Both the position numbers and the translations under genes were made by a program. Under the pieces are notes generated by a model. The model saw only the letters and a list, made by a program, of their open reading frames with translations. It had not been told where the DNA came from and ran no database searches. A stretch of 64,000 nucleotides of DNA from Brevibacterium sp. JSBI002 (GTDB lineage: Bacteria; Actinomycetota; Actinomycetes; Actinomycetales; Brevibacteriaceae). Location of the stretch: assembly GCF_026013965.1 (NCBI RefSeq), contig NZ_CP110341.1:1116001-1180000 (forward strand). Reading direction: 5' to 3'. Positions 24,248 to 33,525 of this stretch are shown here, piece after piece (within the stretch, counting starts at the first letter, position 1; the number at the start of each line of letters is the position of its first letter).

Positions 24248-24502
24248 ATGACCATTCCAGCTTCAGGCGGTTCAGCAACGATCGAGCGCGAGCAGTCCGA
24301 GCAGCTAGTCGAGCCCGGCGATCACGAGCGCTTCAGCCACTACGCGCCCAAGGACAAGATCATGGAGTCCATGGTGACCGGGACTCCGCTGATCGCCTTG
24401 TGCGGAAAGGTGTGGGTCCCCACGCGCGACCCCGAGCGGTTCCCGATCTGCCCCAAGTGCAAAGAGATCTACGAGACGATGTCCGAAGGACCGCAGGAGT
24501 AG
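24248..24502 (+). CDS. DUF3039 family protein
   Basis: An 84-residue protein of DUF3039, a family confined to Actinobacteria. Its C-terminal part has a short treble-clef-like motif: a Cys in LIALCGKVWVPTRD and a CPKC pair in RFPICPKCKEIY, with His residues upstream, so it may bind zinc. The gene ends immediately before the start of the helicase gene (TAG then ATG). This pairing with a DEAD/DEAH helicase is common in Actinobacteria and suggests a joint role with nucleic acid, but the function is not known. A TACAAT box 6 nt before the ATG implies leaderless expression. Confidence 0.88.
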   Translation: MTIPASGGSATIEREQSEQLVEPGDHERFSHYAPKDKIMESMVTGTPLIALCGKVWVPTRDPERFPICPKCKEIYETMSEGPQE

Positions 24503-26296
24503 ATGTCCGCGGATCGTCTCCCAACAGCACCAGGGACCTCCGCGGCAGAACAGCTTCCACCGGCATTCCCCGAGCGCGCAGCGTGGGGAACGGCGGGAAA
24601 GCTGCGTGCCTGGCAGGCGGAGGCTCTCGAGCTCTACTTCCAGAAGCAGCCCAAGGACTTCCTCGCGGTCGCGACCCCTGGAGCAGGTAAGACCACCTTC
24701 GCTCTGCGCCTGGCAGCCGAACTGTTGGCCAGGCGGGTCGTCAACCGTGTCACCGTCGTCGCTCCCACCGAACACCTCAAGGTGCAGTGGGCTGACTCGG
24801 CGGCGCGCGTGGGCATCAAGCTCGACCCGCATTTCAAGAACTCCCAGGGCAAACACGCACCCGGCTACCACGGCGTGGCTCTGACATACGCGCAGGTCGC
24901 TGCCAAACCCGTGCTCCACCACAACCGGACGGCCGCCGGTCGCACTCTGGTCATCCTCGACGAGGTCCACCACGGAGGTGACGCCCTGTCGTGGGGCGAT
25001 GCCGTGCGGGAAGCATTCGGCCCCGCGGTCCGTCGGCTGTCCCTGACCGGAACGCCGTTCCGTTCGGACACCTCACCGATTCCCTTCGTGACCTACGCTC
25101 CCGACGAGAACGGCATCCGCACCTCGGTGGCGGACTATTCCTACGGCTACGGTCGAGCGCTCAAGGACTCCGTCGTCCGCCCAGTCCTCTTCCTCGCCTA
25201 CGCCGGCGCCATGACCTGGCGGACCAAGGCCGGCGACGAGATGTCGCACGTCCTGGGCGAGGAGACGACGAAGGACATCAACTCGCAGGCTTGGCGCACG
25301 GCCCTCGACCCGAAGGGCGACTGGATCCCGGCGGTCCTCAAAGCCGCAGATATGCGATTGACCGAAGTCCGACGCACCGTCCACGATGCCGGCGGCCTCG
25401 TCATCGCCACCGACCAAGAGGCGGCCCGGGCGTACGCCAAACGACTGCACGAGATCACCGGTGAGAAGCCGACCGTTGTGCTCTCCGACGAAGCGGGAGC
25501 CTCGGAACGGATCGAACAGTTCCAGAACTCCACCGACCGGTGGATGGTCGCCGTGCGGATGGTCTCCGAAGGCGTCGACGTTCCCCGACTGTGTGTCGGT
25601 GTCTACGCGACCTCCTCGTCGACGCCGCTGTTCTTCGCGCAGGCCATCGGGCGCTTCGTGCGTGCCCGCAAACGCGGTGAGACCGCCTCGGTGTTCCTGC
25701 CCTCGGTGCCCGTGCTGCTGGCCCTGGCGAACTCGATGGAGGCCGAACGGGACCACGCCCTCGATCGCCCGAAGAACGAGGACGAGAACGATGTCGTCGT
25801 CTTCGACGATCAGGCCATGGAGCAGGCGAACCGAAACGAGGGCGCCTCGTCGGACCAGCTCGGCTCCTTCGAAGCGCTCGGCGCCGAAGCCCTGTTCGAC
25901 CGTGTCCTCTACGACGGCGGTGAGTTCGGCACCGGCGGAGCCATCGGCTCCGAGGACGAACTCGACTTCATCGGCATCCCCGGCCTGCTCGAACCCGATC
26001 AGGTGCGGGAGCTGCTGAGCACTCAGCAGGCCCGGCAGGCGAAGCGCAAAACAGCGGCGGCCCCTCCGGCCCCTGAGACGGAGACGAGCGAACTCGAGCA
26101 CCGAGCAATGAAGGAAGAGCGCAACCAGCTCCAGAGCCTCGTCGGCGCCTGGTCCAGACGCACCGGAACGCCGCACCAGAACGTCCACGTCGAACTGCGC
26201 AAGGCATGCGGGGGACCGGCCGTCGCCCAAGCCACGCGGGAGCAGATTCAGGCTCGGATCAAGAAGCTGCAGGGCTGGTTCGTCGGCAAGAAGTGA
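24503..26296 (+). CDS. DEAD/DEAH-box helicase (superfamily 2)
   Basis: A 597-residue SF2 helicase. The Walker A motif is ATPGAGKTTF (about 57-66), the Walker B/DEVH box is LVILDEVHHGGD (near 153), motif III is LSLTGTPFRSD, and motif VI is QAIGRFVRARKRG (near 380). It resembles the RAD25/XPB-type helicases found beside DUF3039 genes in Actinobacteria. The region after the core (about 430-520) is acidic. A C-terminal block (ERNQLQSLVGAWSRRTGTPHQ) is conserved in these proteins and resembles domains that contact nucleic acid. It starts directly after the DUF3039 stop, so the two are co-translated. Substrate and role are not established. Confidence 0.9.
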   Translation: MSADRLPTAPGTSAAEQLPPAFPERAAWGTAGKLRAWQAEALELYFQKQPKDFLAVATPGAGKTTFALRLAAELLARRVVNRVTVVAPTEHLKVQWADSAARVGIKLDPHFKNSQGKHAPGYHGVALTYAQVAAKPVLHHNRTAAGRTLVILDEVHHGGDALSWGDAVREAFGPAVRRLSLTGTPFRSDTSPIPFVTYAPDENGIRTSVADYSYGYGRALKDSVVRPVLFLAYAGAMTWRTKAGDEMSHVLGEETTKDINSQAWRTALDPKGDWIPAVLKAADMRLTEVRRTVHDAGGLVIATDQEAARAYAKRLHEITGEKPTVVLSDEAGASERIEQFQNSTDRWMVAVRMVSEGVDVPRLCVGVYATSSSTPLFFAQAIGRFVRARKRGETASVFLPSVPVLLALANSMEAERDHALDRPKNEDENDVVVFDDQAMEQANRNEGASSDQLGSFEALGAEALFDRVLYDGGEFGTGGAIGSEDELDFIGIPGLLEPDQVRELLSTQQARQAKRKTAAAPPAPETETSELEHRAMKEERNQLQSLVGAWSRRTGTPHQNVHVELRKACGGPAVAQATREQIQARIKKLQGWFVGKK

Positions 26297-26334
26297 GCAC
26301 CTGCCGGCATGGGGAGTGCTGTCGGCGTAAGGCC

Positions 26335-26374
26335 GACGAAGCCGCCGAGGTGCGTCTGCCTCGGCGGCTTCGTC
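26335..26374 (+). terminator. Terminator after helicase gene
   Basis: Perfect 16-bp stem GACGAAGCCGCCGAGG / CCTCGGCGGCTTCGTC with an 8-nt loop, about 40 bp after the stop. Confidence 0.8.
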
Positions 26375-26437
26375 GATTCGAGGTGGTCCGGACCCGGAAC
26401 GGGCGACTCCGTTCAGGACCGGTGAACCTGTATTGGA

Positions 26438-26465
26438 ACCCGCGGCTGCGGACGGAGTCCGCGGG
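26438..26465 (-). terminator. Probable terminator of pncB
   Basis: Stem ACCCGCGG / CCGCGGGT just beyond the pncB stop on the minus strand. Confidence 0.55.
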
Positions 26466-26471
26466 TGCGGG

Positions 26472-27791
26472 TCAGGCGGAGTAGAACACGGTGGGAATTG
26501 CGGGCTCGCCGTCCTGCAGGCGCCTGGCCGAACGCGGCAGCTCCGCCAAGGACTCGTCATGTCGGGCGCAGGCCTTCTTGACTCCTGCCGCACCGATGAA
26601 CGACTCATCGACCTCACCGTCGACGACGAGATCGACGCTGAGCCGACGTCCTTCGCCGAGATCATCGGGCAGGCTCGGAATGCCGACGGCTTCCTCCACG
26701 GCGATCGGACCGTCGATGAGGCGCAGCGCCTCCTTGTGTCCGCCGCGTGAGGGCTTGCCTGAGGAGTTCTTGGCCACCGAGGTCCACTCGCCGGCCTCAT
26801 CGGCACGAGCCACGAGCTTGTACACCAACCCGGCGGCCGGGGCACCCGAACCGGTGACCACCCGCGTGCCGACACCGTAGGAGTCGACGGGGGAGGCGGC
26901 CAGCGCGGCGATCGCGTACTCGTCGAGATCGCTCGTGACGGTGATCGTCGTGTCGCGGGCGCCGAGGCGGTCAAGGCTCTCGCGCACCTCACCGGCCTGT
27001 TCGATGAGATCACCGGAATCGATCCGCACTCCGCCGAGGTTCGGCCCGGCCAGTTCGATCGCCGTGGTCAGCGCCTCCTCGACGTCGTAGGTGTCCAGGA
27101 GCAGAGTCGTATCGGTGCCCAGCGACTTCAGCTGAGCGGCGAAGGCCTCTCGCTCGGAATCGTGGAGGAGAGTGAATGAGTGAGCCGAGGTGCCGATCGT
27201 GCGCAGACCGTACTGCAGGCCGGCCGCCAGGTTCGACGTCGAGGCGAAGCCGCCGATGACCGCGGCCCGAGCCGCAGCCACGGCCGCATGCTCGTTCGTG
27301 CGTCGCCCGCCCATCTCTGCGCAGGGGCGATCGCCGGCCGCCTGAGCCATTCGGGACGCCGCCGAGGCGACCGCACAGTCATAGTTCATCGCCGACAGGA
27401 TGAGCGTCTCCAAGATGACGCCCTCGGCGAACGTCGATTCGATCGTCAGCAGCGGTGAGCCGGGGAAGTAGATCTCTCCCTCGGCATAGCCGCGGATATT
27501 GCCGGAGAACCGATAGTCGGCCAACCAGTCGATGGTGCGCTTGTCGACGATGTTCTCCCTGCTGAGGAACGAGAGCTCGGCATCGTCGAAGCGGAAGTCG
27601 CGGACCATCTCGAGGATCCGACCGGTGCCGGCGACGACACCGTAGCGGCGACCTGCGGGAAGGCTGCGGCCGAATACCTCGAAGAGGCTCTTCCGGTGAG
27701 CGGCACCGGATTCCAGGGCCGCCTGCACCATCGTCAATTCGTACTGATCCGTGAAGAAAGCCGTCGAATCGGTCCGTGTGAGATCACTCAT
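26472..27791 (-). CDS. pncB: Nicotinate phosphoribosyltransferase
   Basis: A 439-residue enzyme that makes nicotinate mononucleotide from nicotinate and PRPP with ATP, the entry point of the NAD salvage (Preiss-Handler) pathway. Family features are FTDQYELTMVQAALESG at the N-terminus, GGRRTNEHAAVAAARAA, GTSAHSFTLLHDSE with the histidine that is phosphorylated in the catalytic cycle, and LLLDTYDVEEAL. The phosphoribosyl-binding area has GVRIDSGDLIEQA and TSDLDEYAI. A TAAGAT box ends 7 nt before the ATG, so the message is probably leaderless. It is divergent from clpS with 52 bp between starts. Confidence 0.95.
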   Translation of the reverse strand: MSDLTRTDSTAFFTDQYELTMVQAALESGAAHRKSLFEVFGRSLPAGRRYGVVAGTGRILEMVRDFRFDDAELSFLSRENIVDKRTIDWLADYRFSGNIRGYAEGEIYFPGSPLLTIESTFAEGVILETLILSAMNYDCAVASAASRMAQAAGDRPCAEMGGRRTNEHAAVAAARAAVIGGFASTSNLAAGLQYGLRTIGTSAHSFTLLHDSEREAFAAQLKSLGTDTTLLLDTYDVEEALTTAIELAGPNLGGVRIDSGDLIEQAGEVRESLDRLGARDTTITVTSDLDEYAIAALAASPVDSYGVGTRVVTGSGAPAAGLVYKLVARADEAGEWTSVAKNSSGKPSRGGHKEALRLIDGPIAVEEAVGIPSLPDDLGEGRRLSVDLVVDGEVDESFIGAAGVKKACARHDESLAELPRSARRLQDGEPAIPTVFYSA

Positions 27792-27798
27792 AGGCGCG

Positions 27799-27837
27799 AT
27801 CTTACGTCACGACAGCGTCAGTGTTCTGCCGTATGGT
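27799..27837. promoter_or_regulatory. Divergent leaderless promoters of pncB and clpS
   Basis: Minus-strand TAAGAT (27799-27804) is 7 nt before the pncB ATG. Plus-strand TATGGT (27832-27837) is 6 nt before the clpS GTG. Confidence 0.55.
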
Positions 27838-27843
27838 TGAAAC

Positions 27844-28149
27844 GTGAGCAACCCAACGACACCAGTCCTGGAGCCGGAGGTCGACGTCCGACCCTCCGAG
27901 AACCTGGCCAAGCCTTGGCGGACCGTGGTCTTCAACGACCCGGTCAACCTCATGAGCTATGTCAGTTTCGTGTTCCAGACCTACTTCGGCTACTCCGAGG
28001 AGAAAGCCCACTCACTTATGCTCGAAGTCCATGAGAACGGGCGCTCCGTCGTTGCCACCGGAGGCCGCGAAGCCATGGAACGAGACACCCAAGCGATGCA
28101 CGAATACGGCCTGTGGGCCGCGTGCCAACCCGATTCAGGATCCGACTGA
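27844..28149 (+). CDS. clpS: ATP-dependent Clp protease adaptor ClpS
   Basis: A 101-residue adaptor that binds N-degron proteins and delivers them to ClpA/ClpC-ClpP. The core WRTVVFNDPVNLMSYVSFVFQTYFGYSEEKA has the Asn-Asp pair of the N-degron pocket, and the following HENGRSVVATGGREAMERD is also typical. The N-terminal ~20 residues are a flexible tail. GTG start; a TATGGT -10 box 6 nt before it implies a leaderless message. It leads the conserved actinobacterial run clpS-DUF2017-MBL-rph-rdgB. Confidence 0.95.
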   Translation: MSNPTTPVLEPEVDVRPSENLAKPWRTVVFNDPVNLMSYVSFVFQTYFGYSEEKAHSLMLEVHENGRSVVATGGREAMERDTQAMHEYGLWAACQPDSGSD

Positions 28150-28152
28150 CAC

Positions 28153-28731
28153 ATGGCCGCTATCGACGCACGAGGGGACGACGTCGTCCTCACCCTGCAA
28201 GACAACGAACGCTCGCTCATGCTCACCGTGTTCACCGATCTCGCGGCTCTGCTGGCCGAAGACAACGACGGCGATGACGACCGACCGGACTCGGAGAACT
28301 GGGAAGCCCGGCTCGGACTCGTCGACCGTCCCCGTCCGGAGGACCCGGCGCTGCTGCGGCTGCTGCCCGACGTCGATCCCGAGGACGACGAGCGATCAGC
28401 AGAGTTCCGCCGCCTCACCGAGTTCGACCTCAAACAGGCCAAAGCGCACAATGTGCGCATCGTGCTGCTGGGACTGAGCAAGGGCAATGACATCTCCCTG
28501 ACACGGGACGAGGTGCTCGCCTGGATGAAGGGCCTCAACGATCTGCGACTCGTCCTCGCCGTCCGCCTCGGGATCGACACCGAGGAGGCGCAGGAGGAGA
28601 AGTACGCCCACCGTGAGGACCTCTCCGAATCCGAAGACCTCACCCTGACCCTGTACGACTTCCTGACGTGGATTCAGGACCGACTGACAACGACCTTGCT
28701 CGACCAGACGCAAGGGGATGACGAGATATGA
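28153..28731 (+). CDS. DUF2017 family protein
   Basis: A 192-residue acidic protein of DUF2017, found next to clpS in most Actinobacteria. It begins 3 bp after the clpS stop, and its end overlaps the next gene by 4 nt, so it belongs to a tight operon. There are no catalytic motifs or membrane helices. The sequence shows predicted helices such as ERSLMLTVFTDLAALLAED and VRIVLLGLSKGNDISLTRDE. The position suggests a role linked to Clp-dependent proteolysis, but this is inference; no function is known. Confidence 0.88.
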   Translation: MAAIDARGDDVVLTLQDNERSLMLTVFTDLAALLAEDNDGDDDRPDSENWEARLGLVDRPRPEDPALLRLLPDVDPEDDERSAEFRRLTEFDLKQAKAHNVRIVLLGLSKGNDISLTRDEVLAWMKGLNDLRLVLAVRLGIDTEEAQEEKYAHREDLSESEDLTLTLYDFLTWIQDRLTTTLLDQTQGDDEI

Positions 28732-29549
28732 GACTCACCGCAATCGGCACCGCAGGCTCCTTCCCAGGACGCGGCGCCCTCGCCAGCTGCTACCTCATCG
28801 AAACCGATGAGGACACACCCACTCGCATCATCCTCGACCTCGGGTCCGGTGCGCTCAGCCCCCTGCAGGAGACGATCGACACCGATCGTCTCTCCGGAAT
28901 CGTGCTCAGCCACCTCCACCCGGATCACTGCATGGACATGACCGGCCTCTACGTCAAACACTGCTTCGACCCGAAGTTCTTCAACGGCGACATCTCCGAC
29001 ACCGGAACGATCCGCACGCGCACCCCGGTGTTCGCGCCGGCCGGCGCGAAGGAACGCCTCGCCCGGGCCTACTACACGGATCCCGGAAAGTCCCCGGTCG
29101 CCAACGGGGGAGACGACTCGGACTTCGACCACGCCTTCGAATTCACCGACATCGACCACGGCAGTCGTCACCAGATCGGCTCCCTGACCATCGAATCATT
29201 CCTCGTCGACCACCCCGTCGAGGCCTATGCTCTGCGGATCACGGATGCGGCCGGCAGGGTCATCACGTATTCGGGCGACAGCGATGAGTGCGACAACCTC
29301 GTCGCAGCGGCGAAGGACGCCGACCTCTTCCTCTGCGAAGCCGCTTTCCAGGAAGACCGCGACACTGCGCGCGGCATCCACCTCACCGGCAAGCGCGCCG
29401 GACGAGTGGCGCAGAACGCCGCGGCGTCCGCGCTCGTGCTCACCCACATCCCGGTCTGGACAGACTGCTCCATCGTCCGCGGTGAGGCGGCCGGGGAGTA
29501 CCGTGGACCCATCGAGCTGGCGAAGCCCGGAGCCACCTGGACCGTGTGA
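28728..29549 (+). CDS. MBL-fold metallo-hydrolase
   Basis: A 273-residue metallo-beta-lactamase-fold hydrolase. The first metal motif HxHxDH is HLHPDH at 62-67. Later ligands are probably in SFLVDHPVEAY, TYSGDSDECDNL and the C-terminal VLTHIPVW. The layout resembles RNase Z or cyclic-nucleotide phosphodiesterase-like members. It overlaps the DUF2017 stop by 4 nt and is followed 59 bp later by rph, so an RNA-related function is possible. The actual substrate is unknown. Confidence 0.88.
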   Translation: MRLTAIGTAGSFPGRGALASCYLIETDEDTPTRIILDLGSGALSPLQETIDTDRLSGIVLSHLHPDHCMDMTGLYVKHCFDPKFFNGDISDTGTIRTRTPVFAPAGAKERLARAYYTDPGKSPVANGGDDSDFDHAFEFTDIDHGSRHQIGSLTIESFLVDHPVEAYALRITDAAGRVITYSGDSDECDNLVAAAKDADLFLCEAAFQEDRDTARGIHLTGKRAGRVAQNAAASALVLTHIPVWTDCSIVRGEAAGEYRGPIELAKPGATWTV

Positions 29550-29608
29550 ACCGGCGATGATCGCCGACGACCAGCAGACAACCACCACCGAGACGAAAGA
29601 GGCAGACA

Positions 29609-30331
29609 GTGCGAGCAGACGGCCGTGCAGCAGACGAACTCCGTGAAGTCCGGATCACTCCCGACTGGATCAACACTGCCGAAGGATCCGCGCTCGTGGA
29701 ATTCGGCAACACCCGCGTCCTCTGCGCGGCCTCGCTGACCGAAGGAGTCCCGCGCTGGCTCAAGGGCCAGGGCCGCGGCTGGGTCACCGCCGAATACGCC
29801 ATGCTCCCGCGCGCCACCGACTCCCGCAGCACCCGCGAGTCGGTCAAGGGCAAACAGGGCGGACGCACTCACGAGATCTCCCGACTCATCGGCCGCAGCC
29901 TGCGCGCCGTCATCGACATGGACAAGCTCGGAGAGAACACCCTCGTCCTCGACTGCGACGTCCTCCAGGCCGACGGCGGCACCCGCACCGCCTCGATCAC
30001 CGGTGCCTACGTTGCGCTGGCGAAGGCCATCGACAAGGGACGCTCGACCGGGCTGATCCCCGCCGCCCACCAGCCGCTCATCGACTCAGTGGCGGCCGTC
30101 AGCGTCGGCATCATCGACGGTCAGCCCCTCCTCGACCTGCCGTACGTCGAGGACTCCCGCGCCGAGACGGACATGAACGTCGTCATGACCGGATCCGGAA
30201 AGTTCATCGAAGTCCAGGGCACCGCCGAGGGCGCACCGTTCGATCGTGACGAACTCGGCAAGCTGCTCGACCTCGCCGGCCACGGGTGCACCGAACTCAC
30301 CCGCATCCAGTCCGAAGTGCTCGCCGGATGA
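29609..30331 (+). CDS. rph: Ribonuclease PH
   Basis: A 240-residue phosphorolytic 3'-5' exoribonuclease that trims tRNA 3' ends. Family signatures are [15 protein letters not shown] at the N-terminus, [38 protein letters not shown], and [23 protein letters not shown]. The start is a GTG at 29609 after AAAGAGG. Its stop overlaps the rdgB start as ATGA, which indicates translational coupling. Length is as expected. Confidence 0.96.
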   Translation: MRADGRAADELREVRITPDWINTAEGSALVEFGNTRVLCAASLTEGVPRWLKGQGRGWVTAEYAMLPRATDSRSTRESVKGKQGGRTHEISRLIGRSLRAVIDMDKLGENTLVLDCDVLQADGGTRTASITGAYVALAKAIDKGRSTGLIPAAHQPLIDSVAAVSVGIIDGQPLLDLPYVEDSRAETDMNVVMTGSGKFIEVQGTAEGAPFDRDELGKLLDLAGHGCTELTRIQSEVLAG

Positions 30332-30933
30332 CGACCTTCGTCCTCGCCACTCACAACGAGGGCAAGAAGCGAGAGCTGCTGACCATTCTCGGACCCGTCC
30401 TCGGCGCCGACACCCAGGTGCTCACCGCCGCCGAGGCGGGACTCGGCGATGTCGCCGAAACCGGAGTCACGTTCACCGAGAACGCGCTCATCAAGGCGCG
30501 TGCCGCGGCCGCTGCGACAGGGCACACCGCCATCGCCGACGACTCGGGAATCAGCGTCGACGTGCTCGGCGGTGCACCGGGCATCTTCTCCGCTCGCTGG
30601 TCAGGCCGGCACGGAGACGATCGTGCGAACCTCGAACTCCTGCTCGCTCAGCTGGGCGACATCGCAGCCGAACACCGCGGAGCGCAGTTCCGCTGCGCGG
30701 CGGCCGCTGTGACAGCCGACGGACGTGAGTTCACCGCCGAAGGAGTCATGCCCGGGCGCCTGGCCACCGAGCCCAAGGGCGAGAACGGCTTCGGCTATGA
30801 CCCGATCTTCGTCCCCGAGGGTTCCGAACTCAGTGCCGCCGAGATGTCGCCTGAGGAGAAGAACTCACGCTCCCACCGCCGGTTCGCCTTCGATGCACTG
30901 GCCGCGATTCTCGCCGACGAATCGAACCTCTGA
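30328..30933 (+). CDS. rdgB: Non-canonical purine NTP pyrophosphatase (RdgB/HAM1)
   Basis: A 201-residue house-cleaning enzyme that hydrolyses ITP, dITP and XTP to the monophosphates. It has the typical start [20 protein letters not shown], then [17 protein letters not shown], the metal/active-site block [23 protein letters not shown], and the C-terminal [16 protein letters not shown] and [10 protein letters not shown]. The ATG overlaps the rph stop; the rph-rdgB order is conserved in many bacteria. Last gene of the clpS operon. Confidence 0.95.
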   Translation: MTTFVLATHNEGKKRELLTILGPVLGADTQVLTAAEAGLGDVAETGVTFTENALIKARAAAAATGHTAIADDSGISVDVLGGAPGIFSARWSGRHGDDRANLELLLAQLGDIAAEHRGAQFRCAAAAVTADGREFTAEGVMPGRLATEPKGENGFGYDPIFVPEGSELSAAEMSPEEKNSRSHRRFAFDALAAILADESNL

Positions 30934-31059
30934 ACCTCCTCCTCGAAACGCTCAGCATCTGAACACAGCCGCCTCACCAACTGAGAACTTCGGATACACT
31001 GACGATGCTTGAGTGTTGGCGAACGACCCTCTTCGTGGTCGGCGAAATCGAGGAGAACA

Positions 31060-32565
31060 ATGAAGACTCCGCGCATCATGACGTGGGTGGCGGCAGCAGC
31101 CGCCACGAGCCTGCTGATCACAGGCTGTTCGGCCGGAGCCTCCGACACCGGAGGCGATGCGCAGCAGAAGGACTCGATGACGATCGCCTTCACCGCCGAA
31201 CCGGTCAACCTCGACTTCACCTCCACCTCGGGAGTCGCCATTCCCGAAGCGCTGATGGAGAACGTCTACGAATCGCTCGTCCGGCTGGACGGCGAGGGGG
31301 AGATCCAGCCCGCACTGGCCAAGGACTGGACACTGTCCGATGACCGCAAGACCTACACCTTCGAACTCCAGGACGGTGTGAAGTTCTCCAACGGCGCGGA
31401 CTTCACCAGCGAAGACGTCAAGTACTCCTATGAACGAGTGCAGAAGGACTGGAAGAACGCGCTGAAGTCGAAGATGGACATCGTCGAGTCCATCGAGACC
31501 CCGGACGACTCCACCGTCACCATCGAACTGAAGAAACCGTCGAACACCTGGCTGTTCAACCTCACCAGCCTCGTCGGAGCCGTCTTCGACACCGAAGGCA
31601 CCGACGACCTGGCGAACGAAGCCATCGGCACCGGACCCTTCGCGATCGAGAAGTTCACCCGCGGACAGTCCATCGACTTCGCCGCCCGCGACGACTACTG
31701 GGGCGAGAAACCATCCCTGAACTCGGTCCAGTTCAAATACTTCAAAGACGCGGTTTCGGCCTCGAACGCCCTGAAGTCCGGAGAGATCGACCTCGTCTCC
31801 AACCTCCAGGCCCCCGAACTGGCCGGAGAGTTCCAGAGCGATGACTACCAGATCGTCTCCGGCACCACGAACGGCGAAGTCGTGCTGTCGATGAACAACG
31901 CCGAGGGCATCTTCAAAGACAAGAAAGCCCGCGAAGCCGTGATGCACGCGATCGACCGTAAGGCCGTCCTCGACACAGCATGGGCGGGCTACGGCGAGCT
32001 CATCGGCTCGATGGTGCCCCCGACCGACCCGTACTACGAAGACCTCACCGGGGTGTGGAAGTACGATCCGAAGAAGGCCAAGCAGCTCATCGACGAAGCC
32101 GGGATCAAGGGCGAGGAATTCGCCTTCACCGTGCCGAACCTGCCGTACGCGAAGGCGATCTCCGAAATCGTCTCCGCGCAGCTCGAAGAGGTCGGACTGA
32201 AGGCGAAGATCTCAACTCAGGAGTTCCCAGCCGTGTGGTTGGACAAGACCTTCACCGAACACGATTACGACATGTCGGTGATCAACCATGCCGAACCGCG
32301 CGACATCCTCACCGTGTTCTCGACGGACTACTACATCGGCTACGACGATTCGACGATCAAGGAGCTGGCGGACAAAGCCGATACCGGAACCGAAGACGAG
32401 TACATCTCGGGGATGAAGAAGATCGCACGGACGATCACCGAGGATGCCGCCTCGGACTTCCTGTTCCTGTTCCCGAATCTCGTCATCGCCAAGTCCGAAA
32501 TCGAGGGGATACCCGCCAACCGCGTCTCCGACGCATTCAAGATCGCCGACCTCAGCTGGTCCTGA
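31060..32565 (+). CDS. ABC transporter substrate-binding lipoprotein (peptide/nickel type)
   Basis: A 501-residue extracytoplasmic solute-binding protein of the SBP_bac_5 (DppA/OppA/NikA) family. The signal peptide ends in the lipobox LITGC with the lipidated Cys23. The mature protein shows FTFELQDGVKFSNGADFTSEDV-type family blocks, such as DGVKFSNGADFTSEDVKYS, and later DKKAREAVMHAIDRKAVLD. The start was set at MKTPRIM, after GAGGAGAAC. It heads an operon with two permeases, a fused double ATPase and an amidase, so oligopeptides or amide compounds are the likely cargo. A GATACACT element near 30985 may be the promoter -10. Confidence 0.92.
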   Translation: MKTPRIMTWVAAAAATSLLITGCSAGASDTGGDAQQKDSMTIAFTAEPVNLDFTSTSGVAIPEALMENVYESLVRLDGEGEIQPALAKDWTLSDDRKTYTFELQDGVKFSNGADFTSEDVKYSYERVQKDWKNALKSKMDIVESIETPDDSTVTIELKKPSNTWLFNLTSLVGAVFDTEGTDDLANEAIGTGPFAIEKFTRGQSIDFAARDDYWGEKPSLNSVQFKYFKDAVSASNALKSGEIDLVSNLQAPELAGEFQSDDYQIVSGTTNGEVVLSMNNAEGIFKDKKAREAVMHAIDRKAVLDTAWAGYGELIGSMVPPTDPYYEDLTGVWKYDPKKAKQLIDEAGIKGEEFAFTVPNLPYAKAISEIVSAQLEEVGLKAKISTQEFPAVWLDKTFTEHDYDMSVINHAEPRDILTVFSTDYYIGYDDSTIKELADKADTGTEDEYISGMKKIARTITEDAASDFLFLFPNLVIAKSEIEGIPANRVSDAFKIADLSWS

Positions 32566-32577
32566 CCGCGAACGTCG

Positions 32578-33525
32578 ATGCTCACCTACGCGATCAACCG
32601 CGCGATCCAGTTCGCGCTGTCCCTCCTCGTCGCCTCAGTGGTGATCTTCGCCCTGATGAGCCTGCTGCCGGGCAATGCGGCACAGGTGGCGCTGGGAACG
32701 AACGCCACCCCGGAGGCAGTGGCGTCGCTCGAAGCCCAATACGGGCTTGATCGGCCACCTGTCATCCGGTACTTCGACTGGATGGGAGGAATGCTCACCG
32801 GAGACTTCGGCACCTCCTACGTCACCGGTGCCGAGATCACTCCCGTCATCGTCGACAGCGTCCAGGTCACGGCGATCCTCGTCATCGCCGCCATCGCCGT
32901 GTCCATCCTCATCGCCGTGCCCCTGGGCACCTTCGCCGCCCTCGAGCAGCGCAACTGGATCGGCGTGACGATCTCGGCCATCAGCCAGGTCGGCATCGCG
33001 ATCCCGAACTTCCTGGCCGCGATCATCCTCGTCATCATCTTCTCCTTGACTCTCGGATGGTTCCCGTCCCAAGGCTGGATGGCTCCGATCGAGGGCCTCG
33101 GGGGCTTCCTGCTCCGCCTCGTCCTGCCGGTCGTGTCGCTGGCGCTCGTGCAGGCTGCGATCCTCACCCGCTACGTCCGATCCGCCGTGCTCGATGTGAT
33201 GCGGGAGGACTATATCCGCACCGCCCGCGCCAAGGGACTGACCAAGACGAAGGCACTGTTCGCGCACGGACTGCGCAATGCAGCGATCCCCGTCATCACC
33301 GTCGCCGGTGTCCAGCTGGCCACCTTGCTGGTCGGAGCTGTGATCATCGAACAGATCTTCGTTCTGCCCGGAATCGGCTCCGAGCTCGTTCGCGCCGTCG
33401 CCAACCGCGACCTCGTGGCGGTGCAGGGCATCGTCATGGTCCTCGTCCTACTCGTGCTCATCATCAACCTCATCGTCGACATCCTCGTGCCCGTCGTCGA
33501 CCCCCGGATCAGGAACGCCGCATGA
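32578..33525 (+). CDS. ABC transporter permease (DppB type)
   Basis: A 315-residue inner-membrane permease with six predicted helices. The N-terminal signature is INRAIQFALSLLVASVVIFALMSLLPGN, as in DppB/OppB. The EAA loop that docks on the ATPase is VRSAVLDVMREDYIRTARAKGL followed by PGIGSELVRAVANRD. It begins 12 bp after the lipoprotein stop, and its own TGA overlaps the next ATG (ATGA). It forms the channel with the second permease. Confidence 0.93.
   Translation: MLTYAINRAIQFALSLLVASVVIFALMSLLPGNAAQVALGTNATPEAVASLEAQYGLDRPPVIRYFDWMGGMLTGDFGTSYVTGAEITPVIVDSVQVTAILVIAAIAVSILIAVPLGTFAALEQRNWIGVTISAISQVGIAIPNFLAAIILVIIFSLTLGWFPSQGWMAPIEGLGGFLLRLVLPVVSLALVQAAILTRYVRSAVLDVMREDYIRTARAKGLTKTKALFAHGLRNAAIPVITVAGVQLATLLVGAVIIEQIFVLPGIGSELVRAVANRDLVAVQGIVMVLVLLVLIINLIVDILVPVVDPRIRNAA

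Noticed and set aside
25073..27013. 646-codon minus-strand open frame opposite the helicase and part of pncB
   Set aside because: It crosses real genes on both strands, is Arg/Pro/Ser-rich and lacks motifs; a GC artefact.
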